DNA from: Bacillus solitudinis
GTDB lineage: Bacteria; Bacillota; Bacilli; Bacillales; Bacillaceae_D
NCBI RefSeq assembly: GCF_002797395.1
Contig: NZ_KZ454943.1
Span: 324,724 to 388,723, forward strand
DNA: 64,000 nt
Reading direction: 5' to 3'
This document shows positions 18,550 to 28,690 of the stretch, one piece after another. The notes beneath the pieces are model-generated. The model searched no databases. It was not told the origin of the DNA and saw only the letters and a list, made by a program, of their open reading frames with translations. A program made the position numbers and the translations under genes. The stretch's first letter is position 1, and every line of letters starts with the position of its first letter.

Positions 18550-19866
18550 TTACTCACCTCTCCCAAACTCTTGAACCAAGCGATTAACTGATTCATCAAG
18601 TGTTAAAACTTCATCTGTTGATTGTTTTAAATAAGAAATTATATTTGGATACGCTTGTATCGATTGGTCAATTTCATTAGAAGACCCTCGCTTGTAAGCG
18701 CCAATATTAATTAAATCTTCTGAATCATAATATGTTGCTAGCAAGTTTCTAACCTGATCAGCTGCGTATCGATGCTCTTCTCCCACAATATCAGCCATAA
18801 CTCGACTTATGCTTTTGAGCACATTAATAGCTGGAAATTGACCTCTATTCGCTAGCTTGCGGTCTAAAACTAAATGACCATCCAAAATCCCCCGTACAGC
18901 GTCAGCAATAGGCTCATTCATGTCATCTCCATCGACAAGAACTGTATAAAACGCCGTAATGGTTCCAAGTCTATCTGTACCCGAACGCTCAAGTAGTTTT
19001 GGAAGCATTGCAAAAACAGAAGGTGTGTACCCTTTCGTCGTAGGTGGTTCACCAACAGCTAAGCCAACTTCTCTCTGAGCCATCGCAAAGCGAGTCACAG
19101 AATCCATCATTAGGTTGACATCTAAGCCTTGGTCACGAAAATACTCCGCTACTGCCGTGGCTGTCAGTGCACCTTTTATGCGCATCAATGCAGGTTGGTC
19201 AGATGTAGCGACAACTAAAACAGTATTTTTTAAGCCTTCTTCGCCCAAATCTCGTTCAATGAAATCCTTCACCTCACGACCACGCTCACCAATTAAAGCA
19301 ATAACATTGACATCAGCAGCTGAGTTTTTAGCCAACATAGATAGCAACGTACTTTTCCCAACACCACTTCCCGCAAAAATCCCGATACGTTGTCCTTTAC
19401 CAACAGTGAATAAACTATCAATAGCTCGAACACCTAAGCTCATTTTTTCGGTAATTCTAGGACGTTCTAATGGATTCGGTGGTTTATTCTCTGTTGGAAA
19501 GGAAGTTAATCCTTTTGGAAGATCCCCCCCTGTTAAAAGTGAGCCACTCCCATCAATTACTTTTCCAATTAATCCCGAGCCTACCTTGATTTGCAATGGC
19601 TTTCCAGTTGCCTCTACTAAGCTCCCTGGCGATATATCTAACGTACCGTCTAAAGGCATTAACAATACATGCTCATCACGAAAACCGACAACCTCCGCTT
19701 TTACAATTGATTTCTTTGTTTTTCCAACAAAAATATGACATAATTCTCCGATTGACGCCTGTGGACCTTTGGACTCTATCGTTAGTCCAACTACCCTCGA
19801 AACTTTCCCGTACCATTTATAAGGCGACATTTCAGGTATACGATTAAGCAAGTCTCCTACGTTCAT
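18550..19866 (-). CDS. fliI: Flagellum-specific export ATPase FliI
   Basis: 438 residues. Walker A is GIFAGSGVGKSTLLSML (about residue 162), the catalytic region is ALIGERGREVKDFI, and Walker B is in NLMMDSVTRFAMAQRE. The motif PPTTKGYTPSVFAMLPKLLE is typical of FliI/SctN ATPases. It energises substrate unloading at the export gate with FliH and FliJ, encoded on either side. ATG at 19866 follows GGGAGGAAT. Confidence 0.97.
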   Translation of the reverse strand: MNVGDLLNRIPEMSPYKWYGKVSRVVGLTIESKGPQASIGELCHIFVGKTKKSIVKAEVVGFRDEHVLLMPLDGTLDISPGSLVEATGKPLQIKVGSGLIGKVIDGSGSLLTGGDLPKGLTSFPTENKPPNPLERPRITEKMSLGVRAIDSLFTVGKGQRIGIFAGSGVGKSTLLSMLAKNSAADVNVIALIGERGREVKDFIERDLGEEGLKNTVLVVATSDQPALMRIKGALTATAVAEYFRDQGLDVNLMMDSVTRFAMAQREVGLAVGEPPTTKGYTPSVFAMLPKLLERSGTDRLGTITAFYTVLVDGDDMNEPIADAVRGILDGHLVLDRKLANRGQFPAINVLKSISRVMADIVGEEHRYAADQVRNLLATYYDSEDLINIGAYKRGSSNEIDQSIQAYPNIISYLKQSTDEVLTLDESVNRLVQEFGRGE

Positions 19867-19867
19867 G

Positions 19868-20668
19868 CTATTCCTCCCTAAGTTTCTCAAATAACTGAGT
19901 CTTCAGTTGGCGTAGCTGACTATCAATCGTTGCATCAATTCGACCAAATTTTGTTTCAATAAGACAACCTTGTTCTTCAAGTCCAGCGTCTGGGTAAATG
20001 TAAAGTTTCTCTGTATGACTTAGCATTCTTTGGAGCTCATCTTTTTGGAGAAGAGTTCTTTCATACCATAATGGATGAACATAAATTTTTACATTTTCAT
20101 GTTCACGAACTTCCAACATGACTTGATGAAGCATCGAGTTCCATAATTCTTCGTCAAGTTCAAGTCCTTTTCCAATTATTCTGTAACAAAGGGTAGAGGC
20201 CAAATCAAGAATAACTGGTTCTGCTTGTTCAATCACTTGTAGGTAATCTTCCTCTGCTCGCTGAACAATTGTCTTTGCTTCAGTTATTAGGTTACTGTAC
20301 TCTTCAAAGCCGCTTTGTTTACCTTGTTCAAAACCTTCGTTGAATCCTTGCTGCTGGCTATTATTAATGGCTATCTCTATGTCTTGTTCCAGTTGATTTT
20401 GCTTCTCGTCCATTTGCCCTTTAATTATCTCGGCTTCTTCTTGCGCCTCTGCAATGATTTGTTTGGCTTGTTGCTTTGCGTCTTCCAATTCTTGCTGAAT
20501 TAACTTTTCAATTTGAGGTGCCTCATCAACAAGTGGCTTATCGGTTTCATTACCAAAAGTTAAATCTTGAAATGCATTTTCATCAAACAGCTTTCGGATT
20601 CCAATTTTTTTGGTTTCAGCTAACGACTTTTCAGCATTTTTAGATTTAATAATGTTAGACAATAACAT
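19868..20668 (-). CDS. fliH: Flagellar export ATPase regulator FliH
   Basis: About 266 residues. A long E/Q-rich coiled coil (about 60-135) includes GFNEGFEQGKQSGFEEY, the glycine-repeat region typical of FliH. The C-terminal part is V-ATPase subunit E-like (DLASTLCYRIIGKGLELDEE). FliH holds FliI in its inactive or docked state. The start is uncertain: ATGs at 20671 and 20668 and a TTG at 20662 lie 0-11 nt after GGAGGAG. The gene overlaps fliG by several codons. Confidence 0.92.
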   Translation of the reverse strand: MLLSNIIKSKNAEKSLAETKKIGIRKLFDENAFQDLTFGNETDKPLVDEAPQIEKLIQQELEDAKQQAKQIIAEAQEEAEIIKGQMDEKQNQLEQDIEIAINNSQQQGFNEGFEQGKQSGFEEYSNLITEAKTIVQRAEEDYLQVIEQAEPVILDLASTLCYRIIGKGLELDEELWNSMLHQVMLEVREHENVKIYVHPLWYERTLLQKDELQRMLSHTEKLYIYPDAGLEEQGCLIETKFGRIDATIDSQLRQLKTQLFEKLREE

Positions 20669-21668
20669 CATCTCCTCCACCGCGGGCGATAACAATTTCT
20701 CCTGCCTCTTCTAAGCGACGGATAACAGCAACGATTCGCGATTGAGCTTCTTCTACATCACGTAAACGGACAGGCCCCATAAATTCCATTTCATCCTTAA
20801 AGGCCTCTGCCATTCGTTGCGACATATTACTAAAGACAATTTCTTTCACTTCGTCACTAGCAACTTTAAGCGAAAGCTGTAAATCTTCATTCTCTACATC
20901 ACGAATGACACGTTGAATCGAACGATTATCGAGGGTAACGATATCCTCAAACACAAACATACGTTTCTTTATTTCTTCAGCAAGCTCAGGGTCTTGTATT
21001 TCAAGGGCATCTAATATCGTTCTTTCTGTACTTCGATCCACACTATTTAAAACCTCTACAACTGCCTCAATACCACCTGCAGCTGTATAATCTTGTGTCG
21101 CCGTCGAAGAAAGTTTTTGTTCTAAAATCGATTCGACTTCATTCACAATTTCGGGTGAAGTACTATCCATAAGAGCAATCCTCTTAGCGACGTCTGCCTG
21201 GACCTCCTGAGGAAGTTCAGAAAGAATTTGGCCGGCTTGTACAGATTCAAGATAAGACAAAATAAGTGCAATGGTTTGAGGGTGCTCATTTTGGATAAAG
21301 TTTAAAATTTGCGATGGGTCAGACTTTCTTGCAAAGTCGAAAGGTCTTACCTGCAATGTCGATGTTAATCGATTAATAATATCCATTGCATTAGACTCAC
21401 CGAGTGCTTTTTCTAAAATACTCTTTGCGTATCCAATACCACCTTGGGCAATATAGTCTTGGGCTAGAACAAGTGAATGAAATTGCTCTAGTATTTCTTC
21501 TTTCATCACACTATCAACTTTTCGAACACTAGCTATCTCAAGAGTTAACTGTTCAATTTCTTCCTCTGACAAATGCTTATATACTTGTGCAGAGACATCT
21601 GGACCAAGAGAAATCAGAAGGATAGCAGCCTTTTGTTTCCCGGATAATTCTTTTGCCATTTTTACCAA
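20655..21668 (-). CDS. fliG: Flagellar motor switch protein FliG
   Basis: 337 residues. The N-terminal domain (LSGKQKAAILLISLGPDVSA) binds FliF. The middle domain contains EHPQTIALILSYLESVQAG, and the C-terminal torque domain has charged residues in FEDIVTLDNRSIQRVIRDV. FliG transmits stator torque to the MS ring. TTG at 21668 has AGGAGGG at 7 nt spacing, while the ATG at 21659 is 16 nt away, so TTG is chosen. The gene overlaps fliH. Confidence 0.96.
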   Translation of the reverse strand: MVKMAKELSGKQKAAILLISLGPDVSAQVYKHLSEEEIEQLTLEIASVRKVDSVMKEEILEQFHSLVLAQDYIAQGGIGYAKSILEKALGESNAMDIINRLTSTLQVRPFDFARKSDPSQILNFIQNEHPQTIALILSYLESVQAGQILSELPQEVQADVAKRIALMDSTSPEIVNEVESILEQKLSSTATQDYTAAGGIEAVVEVLNSVDRSTERTILDALEIQDPELAEEIKKRMFVFEDIVTLDNRSIQRVIRDVENEDLQLSLKVASDEVKEIVFSNMSQRMAEAFKDEMEFMGPVRLRDVEEAQSRIVAVIRRLEEAGEIVIARGGGDDVIV

Positions 21669-21680
21669 AACTGTTCCCTC

Positions 21681-23249
21681 CTAGTCTTCCGATAACCAAG
21701 TACGTAGCAATTTAGAAAAGTCTTCTGGTTTTTCTTTTGCCATTTTTTCAAGTTGTTTTCGTTTTGTAGAAGATAAGCCTTCTTCATCCGGAAGATCTGG
21801 AATTTCTTCTATTAATTTCTCTACGACTAATTCTTTTTCTTGTTCTTGCTTTCTTTTTCTAAATAACAAGATTAATAGAAGTAAAATCAAAGCAATCAGT
21901 ATACCACCAACAATGTATAGCCAAGCAGGTAGGACTGTTTGAGGATTCAGGTCTAACTCAAGCTTCCCTTCAAAAGGCTGTGATGATACAAATATCTTTT
22001 GATTAATCACGTCTTGTGGCAATTCATTAGCACCATTAATACTTGTCCTAACGATTGTTCCAAGTATTTGTTGAATATCAGCAATACGATCTTGTGGCAA
22101 AGCATCCATACCTTCAGGAGGCTCTATCATTACTTGGATTCCTAAATCACGAATTTTATAAGGACTTTCAACAATATCTCTATTTATTCGGTTCACTTCA
22201 TTATTAATCCGCTCTTCTGTACGTTCCCACTCAGAATCCCCTTGAGAGATTACACCAGGGTAGTTTGGAACACCTTCACCAGTACCTGCAATACCACCCT
22301 CCGGATAGCCTTCTCCACTATATACTTCAGAAACCCGTTCCATACTTACGGCAATACCCTCCATATTTTCTGGGTCTACCGGCTCGACTAAAGCTTCCGT
22401 TCTGTTCTCTTGCGTAAAGTCGATATCTGTTGTAACAGAAACTAACACTTTATCTCTACCAACCATAGTTCCAAGCATTTGCTGAACATTTTTGGTTAAA
22501 TCCCTCTCGATTTCTCTTTGAATCGAACGCTGCTGTTCAAAAGCAGTTAATGTAGAGGTTGAAGCGTTATCTTCGCTTTCATATAAATAATCTTCAAACA
22601 TCTGATTCATAATGACGATATTATCAATAGGTAGATTCGGTACACTTTTTGAAACTAAGTGATATAAGGCCTTCACTTGACTCGAACCTAGTTGATATCC
22701 AGGTGCTAAATCAACAACAACAGAGGCGGTTGATGCGTCCTGTTCAGCATTTAACCAAACACTTTCCTCCGGTAAAGTAATCATTACATTTGCCTGATTT
22801 ACCCCATCAATGTTGCGAATTAAATTCCCTAGTTCTGTTTGCATGGCAGCCCGGTTCATAACTGAAAATTCGTTATCTGTCATCCCAAAACCCATCTGTT
22901 CTTTAAAAAAGGAATAGTCAATACTCCCACTGGTGGGAATGCCTTCCGCTGCTAATTCGACTTTAAGTGAATCAACTAAGGTTTCAGGTACAAGGATTGT
23001 CGTGCCATTATTGGAAATGGTAGAACTTATTCCTCTCGCGTCAAGAGTTTCTTTAATTTGCCCCGTCTCTTGTAACGATAAATCGTTATAAAGAGGAACA
23101 TAGCTAGTCCGCGTACCAAAGAAAGCTAAGAGAAAAAATAATGCAATAACCGCTAAAATGGAACCGATTAAAATTCCTTTTTGCCTAGAAGTTCTACCAC
23201 TCCAATATTCGGTCGTCTTCTGCTTATATAGTGATAGTTTTTCTTTCAT
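21681..23249 (-). CDS. fliF: Flagellar MS-ring protein FliF
   Basis: 522 residues. Membrane helices are near residues 24-43 (GILIGSILAVIALFFLLAFF) and 440-465. Ring-building motifs between them include YVPLYNDLSLQETGQIKETL and MNRAAMQTELGNLIRNIDGV. The C-terminal cytoplasmic tail (about 470-522) binds FliG, encoded 12 bp downstream. ATG at 23249 follows TAGGAGG. Confidence 0.97.
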   Translation of the reverse strand: MKEKLSLYKQKTTEYWSGRTSRQKGILIGSILAVIALFFLLAFFGTRTSYVPLYNDLSLQETGQIKETLDARGISSTISNNGTTILVPETLVDSLKVELAAEGIPTSGSIDYSFFKEQMGFGMTDNEFSVMNRAAMQTELGNLIRNIDGVNQANVMITLPEESVWLNAEQDASTASVVVDLAPGYQLGSSQVKALYHLVSKSVPNLPIDNIVIMNQMFEDYLYESEDNASTSTLTAFEQQRSIQREIERDLTKNVQQMLGTMVGRDKVLVSVTTDIDFTQENRTEALVEPVDPENMEGIAVSMERVSEVYSGEGYPEGGIAGTGEGVPNYPGVISQGDSEWERTEERINNEVNRINRDIVESPYKIRDLGIQVMIEPPEGMDALPQDRIADIQQILGTIVRTSINGANELPQDVINQKIFVSSQPFEGKLELDLNPQTVLPAWLYIVGGILIALILLLLILLFRKRKQEQEKELVVEKLIEEIPDLPDEEGLSSTKRKQLEKMAKEKPEDFSKLLRTWLSED

Positions 23250-23300
23250 ATATCCTCCTACGTCCCACAACTACAAAATACTAAATATTTTTTCAATCTC

Positions 23301-23603
23301 TTATACTTGCATTCGCATAACTTCTTGATATGCTTCTATCACTTTATTTCGCACCTCAACCGTAGCTTGCAGAGTTATGCTTGCTTTTTGACCTGTAATC
23401 ATGACATCGTGTAAATTATCAATTTCTCCCTTAGCTAGCAATTCTGTCTTCGCAGCGGATTCTTGTTGTAAGGCATTCACATCTTTAATCGCTTGACTAA
23501 GCGAAGCTTTAAACGAATTTTGTGCCTCAGCAGGTGTGACATTAGAACTCGGTACTTCATTTCTGTTTATCATAAAAGGTGATTGTATTCCCCTTATTTC
23601 CAT
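23301..23603 (-). CDS. fliE: Hook-basal body complex protein FliE
   Basis: 100 residues with the family core FKASLSQAIKDVNALQQESA, then DLHDVMITGQKASITLQ style motif (here NLHDVMITGQKASITLQAT) and VEVRNKVIEAYQEVMRMQV. FliE is the adaptor between MS ring and rod. It lies between flgC and fliF as expected. Confidence 0.95.
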   Translation of the reverse strand: MEIRGIQSPFMINRNEVPSSNVTPAEAQNSFKASLSQAIKDVNALQQESAAKTELLAKGEIDNLHDVMITGQKASITLQATVEVRNKVIEAYQEVMRMQV

Positions 23604-23624
23604 TACTTATTCCCCCTAATTAAC

Positions 23625-24083
23625 TTACCTACCGATTTCTAATGCTTTCAATAACATATTTTTTGATGCATTTAATGTTGTTACATTGGCCTCATATGAA
23701 CGAGTAGCACTCATTAAATCAACCATTTCTCTTAAAGGGTCAACATTTGGTAGTTGAACGTATCCTTGCTCATTGGCGTCAGGATGCTCTGGGTTATAAA
23801 CGAGCTTAAATGGCGTTTGGTCACCAATAATCCCAGAGACCTTTACTCCTTCACCTGTCGATGGATTGTTACTACCCATTGATTGCCGTAGAAAGCTTGA
23901 AAAAGGTTGTTTTTCATTCGGTTGCATCATAACCATCTTTCTTTGATAGGGCTGCCATTCTCCATTAACAAATTTTGCTCTTGTTGTCTCTGCATTGGCC
24001 ATATTAGCTGAGATAACATCCATTCTAAGTCTTTGAGCAGTTAAAGCAGAAGAACTTGTATTAAACCCGTTAAAAATCGTCAT
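23625..24083 (-). CDS. flgC: Flagellar basal-body rod protein FlgC
   Basis: 152 residues. Rod-protein N-terminal motif SSSALTAQRLRMDVISANMANAETT (shown in part) and C-terminal DLMSATRSYEANVTTLNASK. The central stretch GYVQLPNVDPLREMVDL is typical of FlgC. It forms the proximal rod with FlgB. The ATG follows GGAGGCAG. Confidence 0.95.
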   Translation of the reverse strand: MTIFNGFNTSSSALTAQRLRMDVISANMANAETTRAKFVNGEWQPYQRKMVMMQPNEKQPFSSFLRQSMGSNNPSTGEGVKVSGIIGDQTPFKLVYNPEHPDANEQGYVQLPNVDPLREMVDLMSATRSYEANVTTLNASKNMLLKALEIGR

Positions 24084-24086
24084 CTA

Positions 24087-24485
24087 TTATCTGCCTCCTA
24101 TGACATTTTTCATACTAGAGAAGCGTCCATTTATTCGTTCAATAAGAGCATTATAATAAATTTGGTTTTTGGCTAAACTCGCCATTTCCTGATCGATATC
24201 CACATTATTTAAGTTATGATTGTACATTGTATTTTGAGATATTTGAATTTTCGGTTCCTTATTCATCGTATTAAATTCAAGATGCTGTTGATTTGTTCTG
24301 TAAGCTTTTAGTGATTTTTGGTTCATAACATCATCTAAAGTTTCTTTAAAGCTAACAGCTTTTGCTTTATAATTTGGCGTATCGACATTCGCAATATTTT
24401 GAGATATGGCTTTTTGTCTCAATTGTGAGCCATCTAGCCCCTTTTCCAATACCCGAAACGAACTGCTTGAAAACAAATTCAACAT
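24087..24485 (-). CDS. flgB: Flagellar basal-body rod protein FlgB, first gene of the fla/che operon
   Basis: 132 residues. The rod signature QKAISQNIANVDTPNYKAKA is at about 25-44, and the C-terminus has DQEMASLAKNQIYYNALIER. ATG at 24485 follows AAAGGTG with 5 nt spacing; an earlier in-frame start would cover that site. It leads the operon that runs to sigD. Confidence 0.96.
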   Translation of the reverse strand: MLNLFSSSSFRVLEKGLDGSQLRQKAISQNIANVDTPNYKAKAVSFKETLDDVMNQKSLKAYRTNQQHLEFNTMNKEPKIQISQNTMYNHNLNNVDIDQEMASLAKNQIYYNALIERINGRFSSMKNVIGGR

Positions 24486-24831
24486 TCCCACACCTTTCAT
24501 TCTACTAAATAAGTAAAAATCTCTTATAATTCTATTAAAAACTCTAAAATCCTACATTATTCTCAAATTATATTCTACGAGAATTTTAATCAATTCTACG
24601 AGAAAAGTCTAACAGGGATTTGTTAAAATCAATTTTAGATTAGAAAGCACTATTAAAAAAACTAGACTTTTGTCATGTGTTTCCATTTAATACCTTCATT
24701 ATATTACAATTCTTAATTTTTTACGTCACAATTCTACAAATTTCTCGCAAAAAAAATAAAAGGTTACCGTCGAATATTGTCTCAAAGATTCAAATGATAT
24801 GTAAGCAAAAAAATTGACAACTTCATTTTAA
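24486..24831 (-). promoter_or_regulatory. fla/che operon upstream region with candidate promoter and direct repeats
   Basis: This A+T-rich gap carries no gene. A candidate SigA promoter on the minus strand is TTGATT (24588-24593), 17 bp, TAATTT (24565-24570), about 80 bp from flgB. The 11-bp word TTCTACGAGAA (plus strand) occurs at 24573-24583 and again at 24594-24604, exactly 21 bp apart, one copy inside the promoter spacer and one just upstream of the -35. A TTCTAC half-copy is at 24732. An upstream TATAAT (24698-24703) lacks a good -35. I found no convincing SigD-type promoter. CodY and DegU control this operon in B. subtilis; no clear CodY box is visible. Confidence 0.5.
24573..24604. repeat. 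Direct repeat TTCTACGAGAA, two copies 21 bp apart
   Basis: Two identical 11-bp copies begin at 24573 and 24594, two helical turns apart. They overlap the candidate fla/che promoter, as an operator for a tandem-binding regulator would. The identity of any regulator is unknown. Confidence 0.8.
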
Positions 24832-24875
24832 CAAAAAAAGGATGTCCGAGGGTGTAATGAACCCTTCGAACATCC
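24832..24875 (-). terminator. Rho-independent terminator after codY
   Basis: A stem of about 14 bp with one bulged base (24840-24853 with 24861-24875) is followed on the minus strand by a run of seven T. It separates the xerC-hslVU-codY unit from the fla/che operon. Confidence 0.88.
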
Positions 24876-24924
24876 AATTTGTCTGCCTTGGTTTTACATA
24901 TCCGCAACTATTAATATGCCGGTC

Positions 24925-25707
24925 TTATTTGCTTGCCTTTAATTTGTCCAACTCTAACAAAAATTTATCATTCAAAACTTTAATATACGTTCCTTTCATC
25001 CCTAAAGAACGGGATTCGATAACCCCAGCGCTCTCCAGTTTTCTCAGAGCGTTTACAATAACGGAACGAGTAATTCCCACACGGTCAGCGATTTTACTCG
25101 CAACAAGGAGTCCTTCTTTCCCATCAAGCTCTTGAAAAATATGTTCAACAGCTTCAAGTTCACTGTATGACAAAGAGCTTATTGCCATTTGAACTACCGC
25201 TTTACTTCTTGCTTCTTCTTCAATCTCTTGTGTTTTTTCATGTAAAATTTCCATTCCAACAACTGTTGCCCCATATTCAGCTAAAATTAAATCATCATCA
25301 TTAAATCGATCATTTAATCTTGCTAAAACAAGAGTGCCTAAGCGTTGTCCGCCCCCAAGAATTGGTACGATGGTTGTTAAGCCATTAGGAAACAATTCCT
25401 TGTTTTCAACAGGGAATGCTGTGAACTCACTATCTACAGTTAAGTTTGCAGAAGTTTCCCCAATTTTAAATAATCCTTCTGTATATTCTTCTGGGAATTG
25501 TCGGTCTTCAAGCATTTTTTTCATACGATCGTTTTCAATTTCTTGCTTTATAGCAAAGCCTAACAATTTCCCCCTTCTACTTACTACAAAAGCATTAGAG
25601 CTAATAACATCACGCAGTGTTTCAGCCATATCTCTAAAATTGACATGCTGCACCCCTGATTTTTGTAGCATGTCATTAATTTTTCTTGACCTCGAAAGTA
25701 AATCCAT
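24925..25707 (-). CDS. codY: GTP- and branched-chain amino acid-sensing regulator CodY
   Basis: 260 residues. An N-terminal GAF domain (about 1-155) binds isoleucine, leucine or valine; a C-terminal winged helix-turn-helix (about 200-250) has [19 protein letters not shown] and [20 protein letters not shown], with the GTP-linked stretch near it. CodY represses stationary-phase, transport and often motility genes when nutrients are plentiful. It is the last gene before the fla/che operon, as in B. subtilis, and is closed by its own terminator. Confidence 0.98.
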   Translation of the reverse strand: MDLLSRSRKINDMLQKSGVQHVNFRDMAETLRDVISSNAFVVSRRGKLLGFAIKQEIENDRMKKMLEDRQFPEEYTEGLFKIGETSANLTVDSEFTAFPVENKELFPNGLTTIVPILGGGQRLGTLVLARLNDRFNDDDLILAEYGATVVGMEILHEKTQEIEEEARSKAVVQMAISSLSYSELEAVEHIFQELDGKEGLLVASKIADRVGITRSVIVNALRKLESAGVIESRSLGMKGTYIKVLNDKFLLELDKLKASK

Positions 25708-25729
25708 TTCCTTGTCTCCTCCTGAAATT

Positions 25730-27127
25730 CTATAAAATATATTGACTTAAATCACGATTTTTTGCAATTGATGCCAATTTTTCTTCCACATATTCTGCAG
25801 TAATCACGATTTCTTCTAATGTAATGTCTGGTGCTTCAAAAGATAAATCTTCTAATAAACGTTCAAGAAGTGTATGTAATCTTCTCGCTCCGATGTTTTC
25901 AGTGTCTTGGTTTACTTCAGTAGCAATTGTCGCAATCTTATGAACAGCTTCGTCCGAAAAAGAAACTTTTATACCTTCTGTGTTTAAAAGAGCTATATAT
26001 TGCTTAATTAACGCATTATCTGGTTCAACTAAGATTCTCACAAAATCGTCTACTGATAAATTTGCAAGTTCCACACGAATTGGGAAACGTCCTTGTAATT
26101 CAGGAATTAAATCAGATGGCTTTGCGATATGAAATGCTCCAGCCCCAATAAATAACACATGATCTGTTTTAACAGGTCCATACTTCGTAACGACAGTTGA
26201 ACCTTCAACAATTGGCAAGATATCTCGTTGAACGCCTTCACGGGATACATCTGCGGATTGCTGGCCTTTTCCGGCTACTTTATCAATTTCATCAATAAAG
26301 ATTATGCCTAATTGCTCGGCTCTCGACACAGCCTCTTGTGTAACTTCATCCATATCGATTAATTTCTGTGCTTCTTCCTCTATAAGAATCTTACGAGCAT
26401 CAGTAACGGAGAGTCGACGTTTTTTACGTTTTTTTGGCATCATATTGCCAAGCATTTCTTGCATATTCATGCCCATTTGCTCCATACCTGCGCCTTGAAA
26501 CATATCCATAAAGCTATGGGATTGTTCCTCGACTTCAATTGTCACAAAATGGTCTTCTAATTCTCCAAGCGCTAACTTATGAGACATTTGCCTTTTACGT
26601 TGTGCAGTTCCTTGTTCTTCGGTTGATGGTTCTTCTTCAACTTCCGATGAGTCTTGATTACCAAAAAGCATATCAAACGGATTTTTATAGTTAGTTTGTT
26701 TTTTAGTTGTTGGAACAAGTAAGTCAACGATTCGTTGATTGGCATGTTTTTCAGCTTGTTCTTTTACACCAATCATTTTATCTTCTTTCACAAGTCTAAT
26801 ACTTGTTTCAACTAAATCACGAACCATCGATTCTACATCGCGTCCAACATAACCGACTTCCGTAAATTTCGTTGCCTCAACCTTTATAAAAGGTGCACCA
26901 ACAAGTTTAGCTAAACGGCGGGCGATTTCTGTTTTACCTACCCCTGTCGGTCCAATCATAAGAATATTCTTTGGAGTCACTTCATCTCTTAACTTCTCGT
27001 CAAGTAGTCCTCTACGGTATCTATTACGTAGAGCGATAGCAACGGACTTTTTCGCCCCTTCTTGCCCTACGATGTATTGGTTAAGCTTTTCTACGATTTG
27101 TCTAGGTGTTAGCTCATTTTTCAACAT
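25730..27127 (-). CDS. hslU: HslU/ClpY unfoldase ATPase subunit
   Basis: 465 residues. Walker A is [17 protein letters not shown] (about 58), and the GYVGRDV pore motif is at about 90. An intermediate I domain spans about 110-240, Walker B is [14 protein letters not shown] (about 257), sensor residues follow in [12 protein letters not shown], and the C-terminus is DLSQYIL, which activates HslV. It forms a hexamer that unfolds substrates for HslV, encoded immediately upstream. Confidence 0.97.
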   Translation of the reverse strand: MLKNELTPRQIVEKLNQYIVGQEGAKKSVAIALRNRYRRGLLDEKLRDEVTPKNILMIGPTGVGKTEIARRLAKLVGAPFIKVEATKFTEVGYVGRDVESMVRDLVETSIRLVKEDKMIGVKEQAEKHANQRIVDLLVPTTKKQTNYKNPFDMLFGNQDSSEVEEEPSTEEQGTAQRKRQMSHKLALGELEDHFVTIEVEEQSHSFMDMFQGAGMEQMGMNMQEMLGNMMPKKRKKRRLSVTDARKILIEEEAQKLIDMDEVTQEAVSRAEQLGIIFIDEIDKVAGKGQQSADVSREGVQRDILPIVEGSTVVTKYGPVKTDHVLFIGAGAFHIAKPSDLIPELQGRFPIRVELANLSVDDFVRILVEPDNALIKQYIALLNTEGIKVSFSDEAVHKIATIATEVNQDTENIGARRLHTLLERLLEDLSFEAPDITLEEIVITAEYVEEKLASIAKNRDLSQYIL

Positions 27128-27152
27128 GAATCACACTCCATTCTAGAAGTTT

Positions 27153-27698
27153 TTATAACAATTCTTCTACTACTAGATTTAAATTCGTATAAACGCAAAT
27201 TTCACCTGCTGTTTCCAAAGCTGCTCTCGCAATATCAATCGCTGCTAAATCTGGTGCATACTTTTTTAATGCTCGACCTGCGGAGAGTGCATAATTTCCA
27301 CCTGATCCTATTGCTAGAATTCCATCATCTGGTTCGATAACTTCACCAGTACCAGAAACGAGAAGAATATCATCCTTGTTCATCACAATAAGCATCGCCT
27401 CAAGTCTGCGAAGAACTTTATCACTTCGCCATTCCTTTGCAAGCTCAACAGCAGCTCTTTGTAAATTTCCATTATACTCTTCTAGCCGTCCTTCAAATTT
27501 TTCAAACAAAGTGAATGCATCTGCTACAGATCCGGCAAACCCTGCTAAGACTTTACCATGATAAATTTTACGAACTTTTTTTGCTGTGTGCTTCATGACG
27601 ACTGCATTACCAAATGTCACCTGTCCATCGCCAGCCATTGCACATTTCCCATTATGATGAACAGCAAATATCGTTGTTGCATGAAACGATGAGCTCAT
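27153..27698 (-). CDS. hslV: HslV/ClpQ peptidase subunit
   Basis: 181 residues, the normal length. As in Bacillus ClpQ, the region that begins with a catalytic Thr in E. coli HslV is preceded by a short extension ([13 protein letters not shown]), so a serine is expected at the mature N-terminus. Conserved stretches include [20 protein letters not shown] and [17 protein letters not shown]. It forms the proteolytic chamber used by HslU. Confidence 0.96.
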   Translation of the reverse strand: MSSSFHATTIFAVHHNGKCAMAGDGQVTFGNAVVMKHTAKKVRKIYHGKVLAGFAGSVADAFTLFEKFEGRLEEYNGNLQRAAVELAKEWRSDKVLRRLEAMLIVMNKDDILLVSGTGEVIEPDDGILAIGSGGNYALSAGRALKKYAPDLAAIDIARAALETAGEICVYTNLNLVVEELL

Positions 27699-27722
27699 AT
27701 CTTTCCTCCTTTAATTCAGCAC

Positions 27723-28628
27723 TCATGCACGCGGGTGATGGTTCATATAAACATCTCTCAAACGGTCTTTTGTTACATGAGTATATATTTGGGTCGTTGA
27801 TAAATGACTATGTCCTAGTAACTCTTGCACCACACGTAAATCAGCTCCATTGTTTAGGAGATGTGTAGCAAATGAATGTCTTATATCATGGGGGCGAACA
27901 TGCTGTAAAAGAGCAGCTTGTTCTACTCGCTTAGACAAAATGGTTCGAATACTTCTCTCAGACAAGGCACCACCCTTATAGTTTAAAAAGAGATCATGCT
28001 TATCTTCTATACCCTTTTGTAAAAGTTTCAATCTGCCATTTTCTAAATAATTTGACAATGCATCCGTTGCAAATGAACCAATTGGAACATAACGTTCTTT
28101 TCGTCCTTTTCCGATAACAAAAACAGTTCCAATTGAGAAATCAATATCTTTTATTTTTAATTGACTACACTCACTGACACGAAGTCCAGCTGCGTAAAGC
28201 ATTTCAATTATTGCCTTATCTCGTAAATCAAGTGGCTTTGTCCCTGTCATTGATTCAAACAGTATCGATATCTCGTCCTCGTAAAGAAAATTTGGTAGCT
28301 TCCCCTCTGATTTAGGGAGATGTGCTAGGTTAAAGACATTTTCAACTAAAAATTGTTCTCTCATTAGGAATCGAAAATAACTCCTTATCGCAGAAATTTT
28401 CCGAGATACCGTTTTTCTCGCATATCGCTGTACGTAGAGAAACTGTAGATATTGTCTAACTGTTTTGTACGTAACTGACCGAACCGAATTAATGCCTAAT
28501 TTTTCATTTAAATAGAACTGAAAATGGTTGAGGTCACGCATATAATTCTCAATTGTATGGGTAGAGCTGTTTTTTTCCACTTGAAGGTATCGTTTAAATA
28601 AATCAACCCACTTTTGTTCAGTTAACAT
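27723..28628 (-). CDS. xerC: Tyrosine recombinase XerC (CodV)
   Basis: 301 residues. The N-terminal SAM-like DNA-binding domain (about 1-95) is followed by the catalytic domain with Arg in YAAGLRVSECSQL, His-Arg in RPHDIRHSFATHLL, a second His in LLGHSHLSTTQIY and the nucleophile Tyr in QIYTHV. It resolves chromosome dimers at dif with its partner RipX/XerD. It sits between trmFO and hslV as in B. subtilis. Confidence 0.96.
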   Translation of the reverse strand: MLTEQKWVDLFKRYLQVEKNSSTHTIENYMRDLNHFQFYLNEKLGINSVRSVTYKTVRQYLQFLYVQRYARKTVSRKISAIRSYFRFLMREQFLVENVFNLAHLPKSEGKLPNFLYEDEISILFESMTGTKPLDLRDKAIIEMLYAAGLRVSECSQLKIKDIDFSIGTVFVIGKGRKERYVPIGSFATDALSNYLENGRLKLLQKGIEDKHDLFLNYKGGALSERSIRTILSKRVEQAALLQHVRPHDIRHSFATHLLNNGADLRVVQELLGHSHLSTTQIYTHVTKDRLRDVYMNHHPRA

Positions 28629-28690
28629 CTATTTCCACCTCACAGAGCTTCTAAATCTTAACATGATTCTATAGACTCTGGCAAGATTGT

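Noticed and set aside
19115-19738. 207-codon plus-strand frame opposite fliI
   Set aside because: It is a shadow of fliI, with no ribosome binding site and no recognisable domain. The minus-strand product has clear ATPase motifs.
24541-24760. Possible CodY box upstream of flgB
   Set aside because: The best segments (for example near 24570-24585) differ at about five of 15 positions from AATTTTCWGAAAATT. In sequence this A+T-rich that is not evidence.
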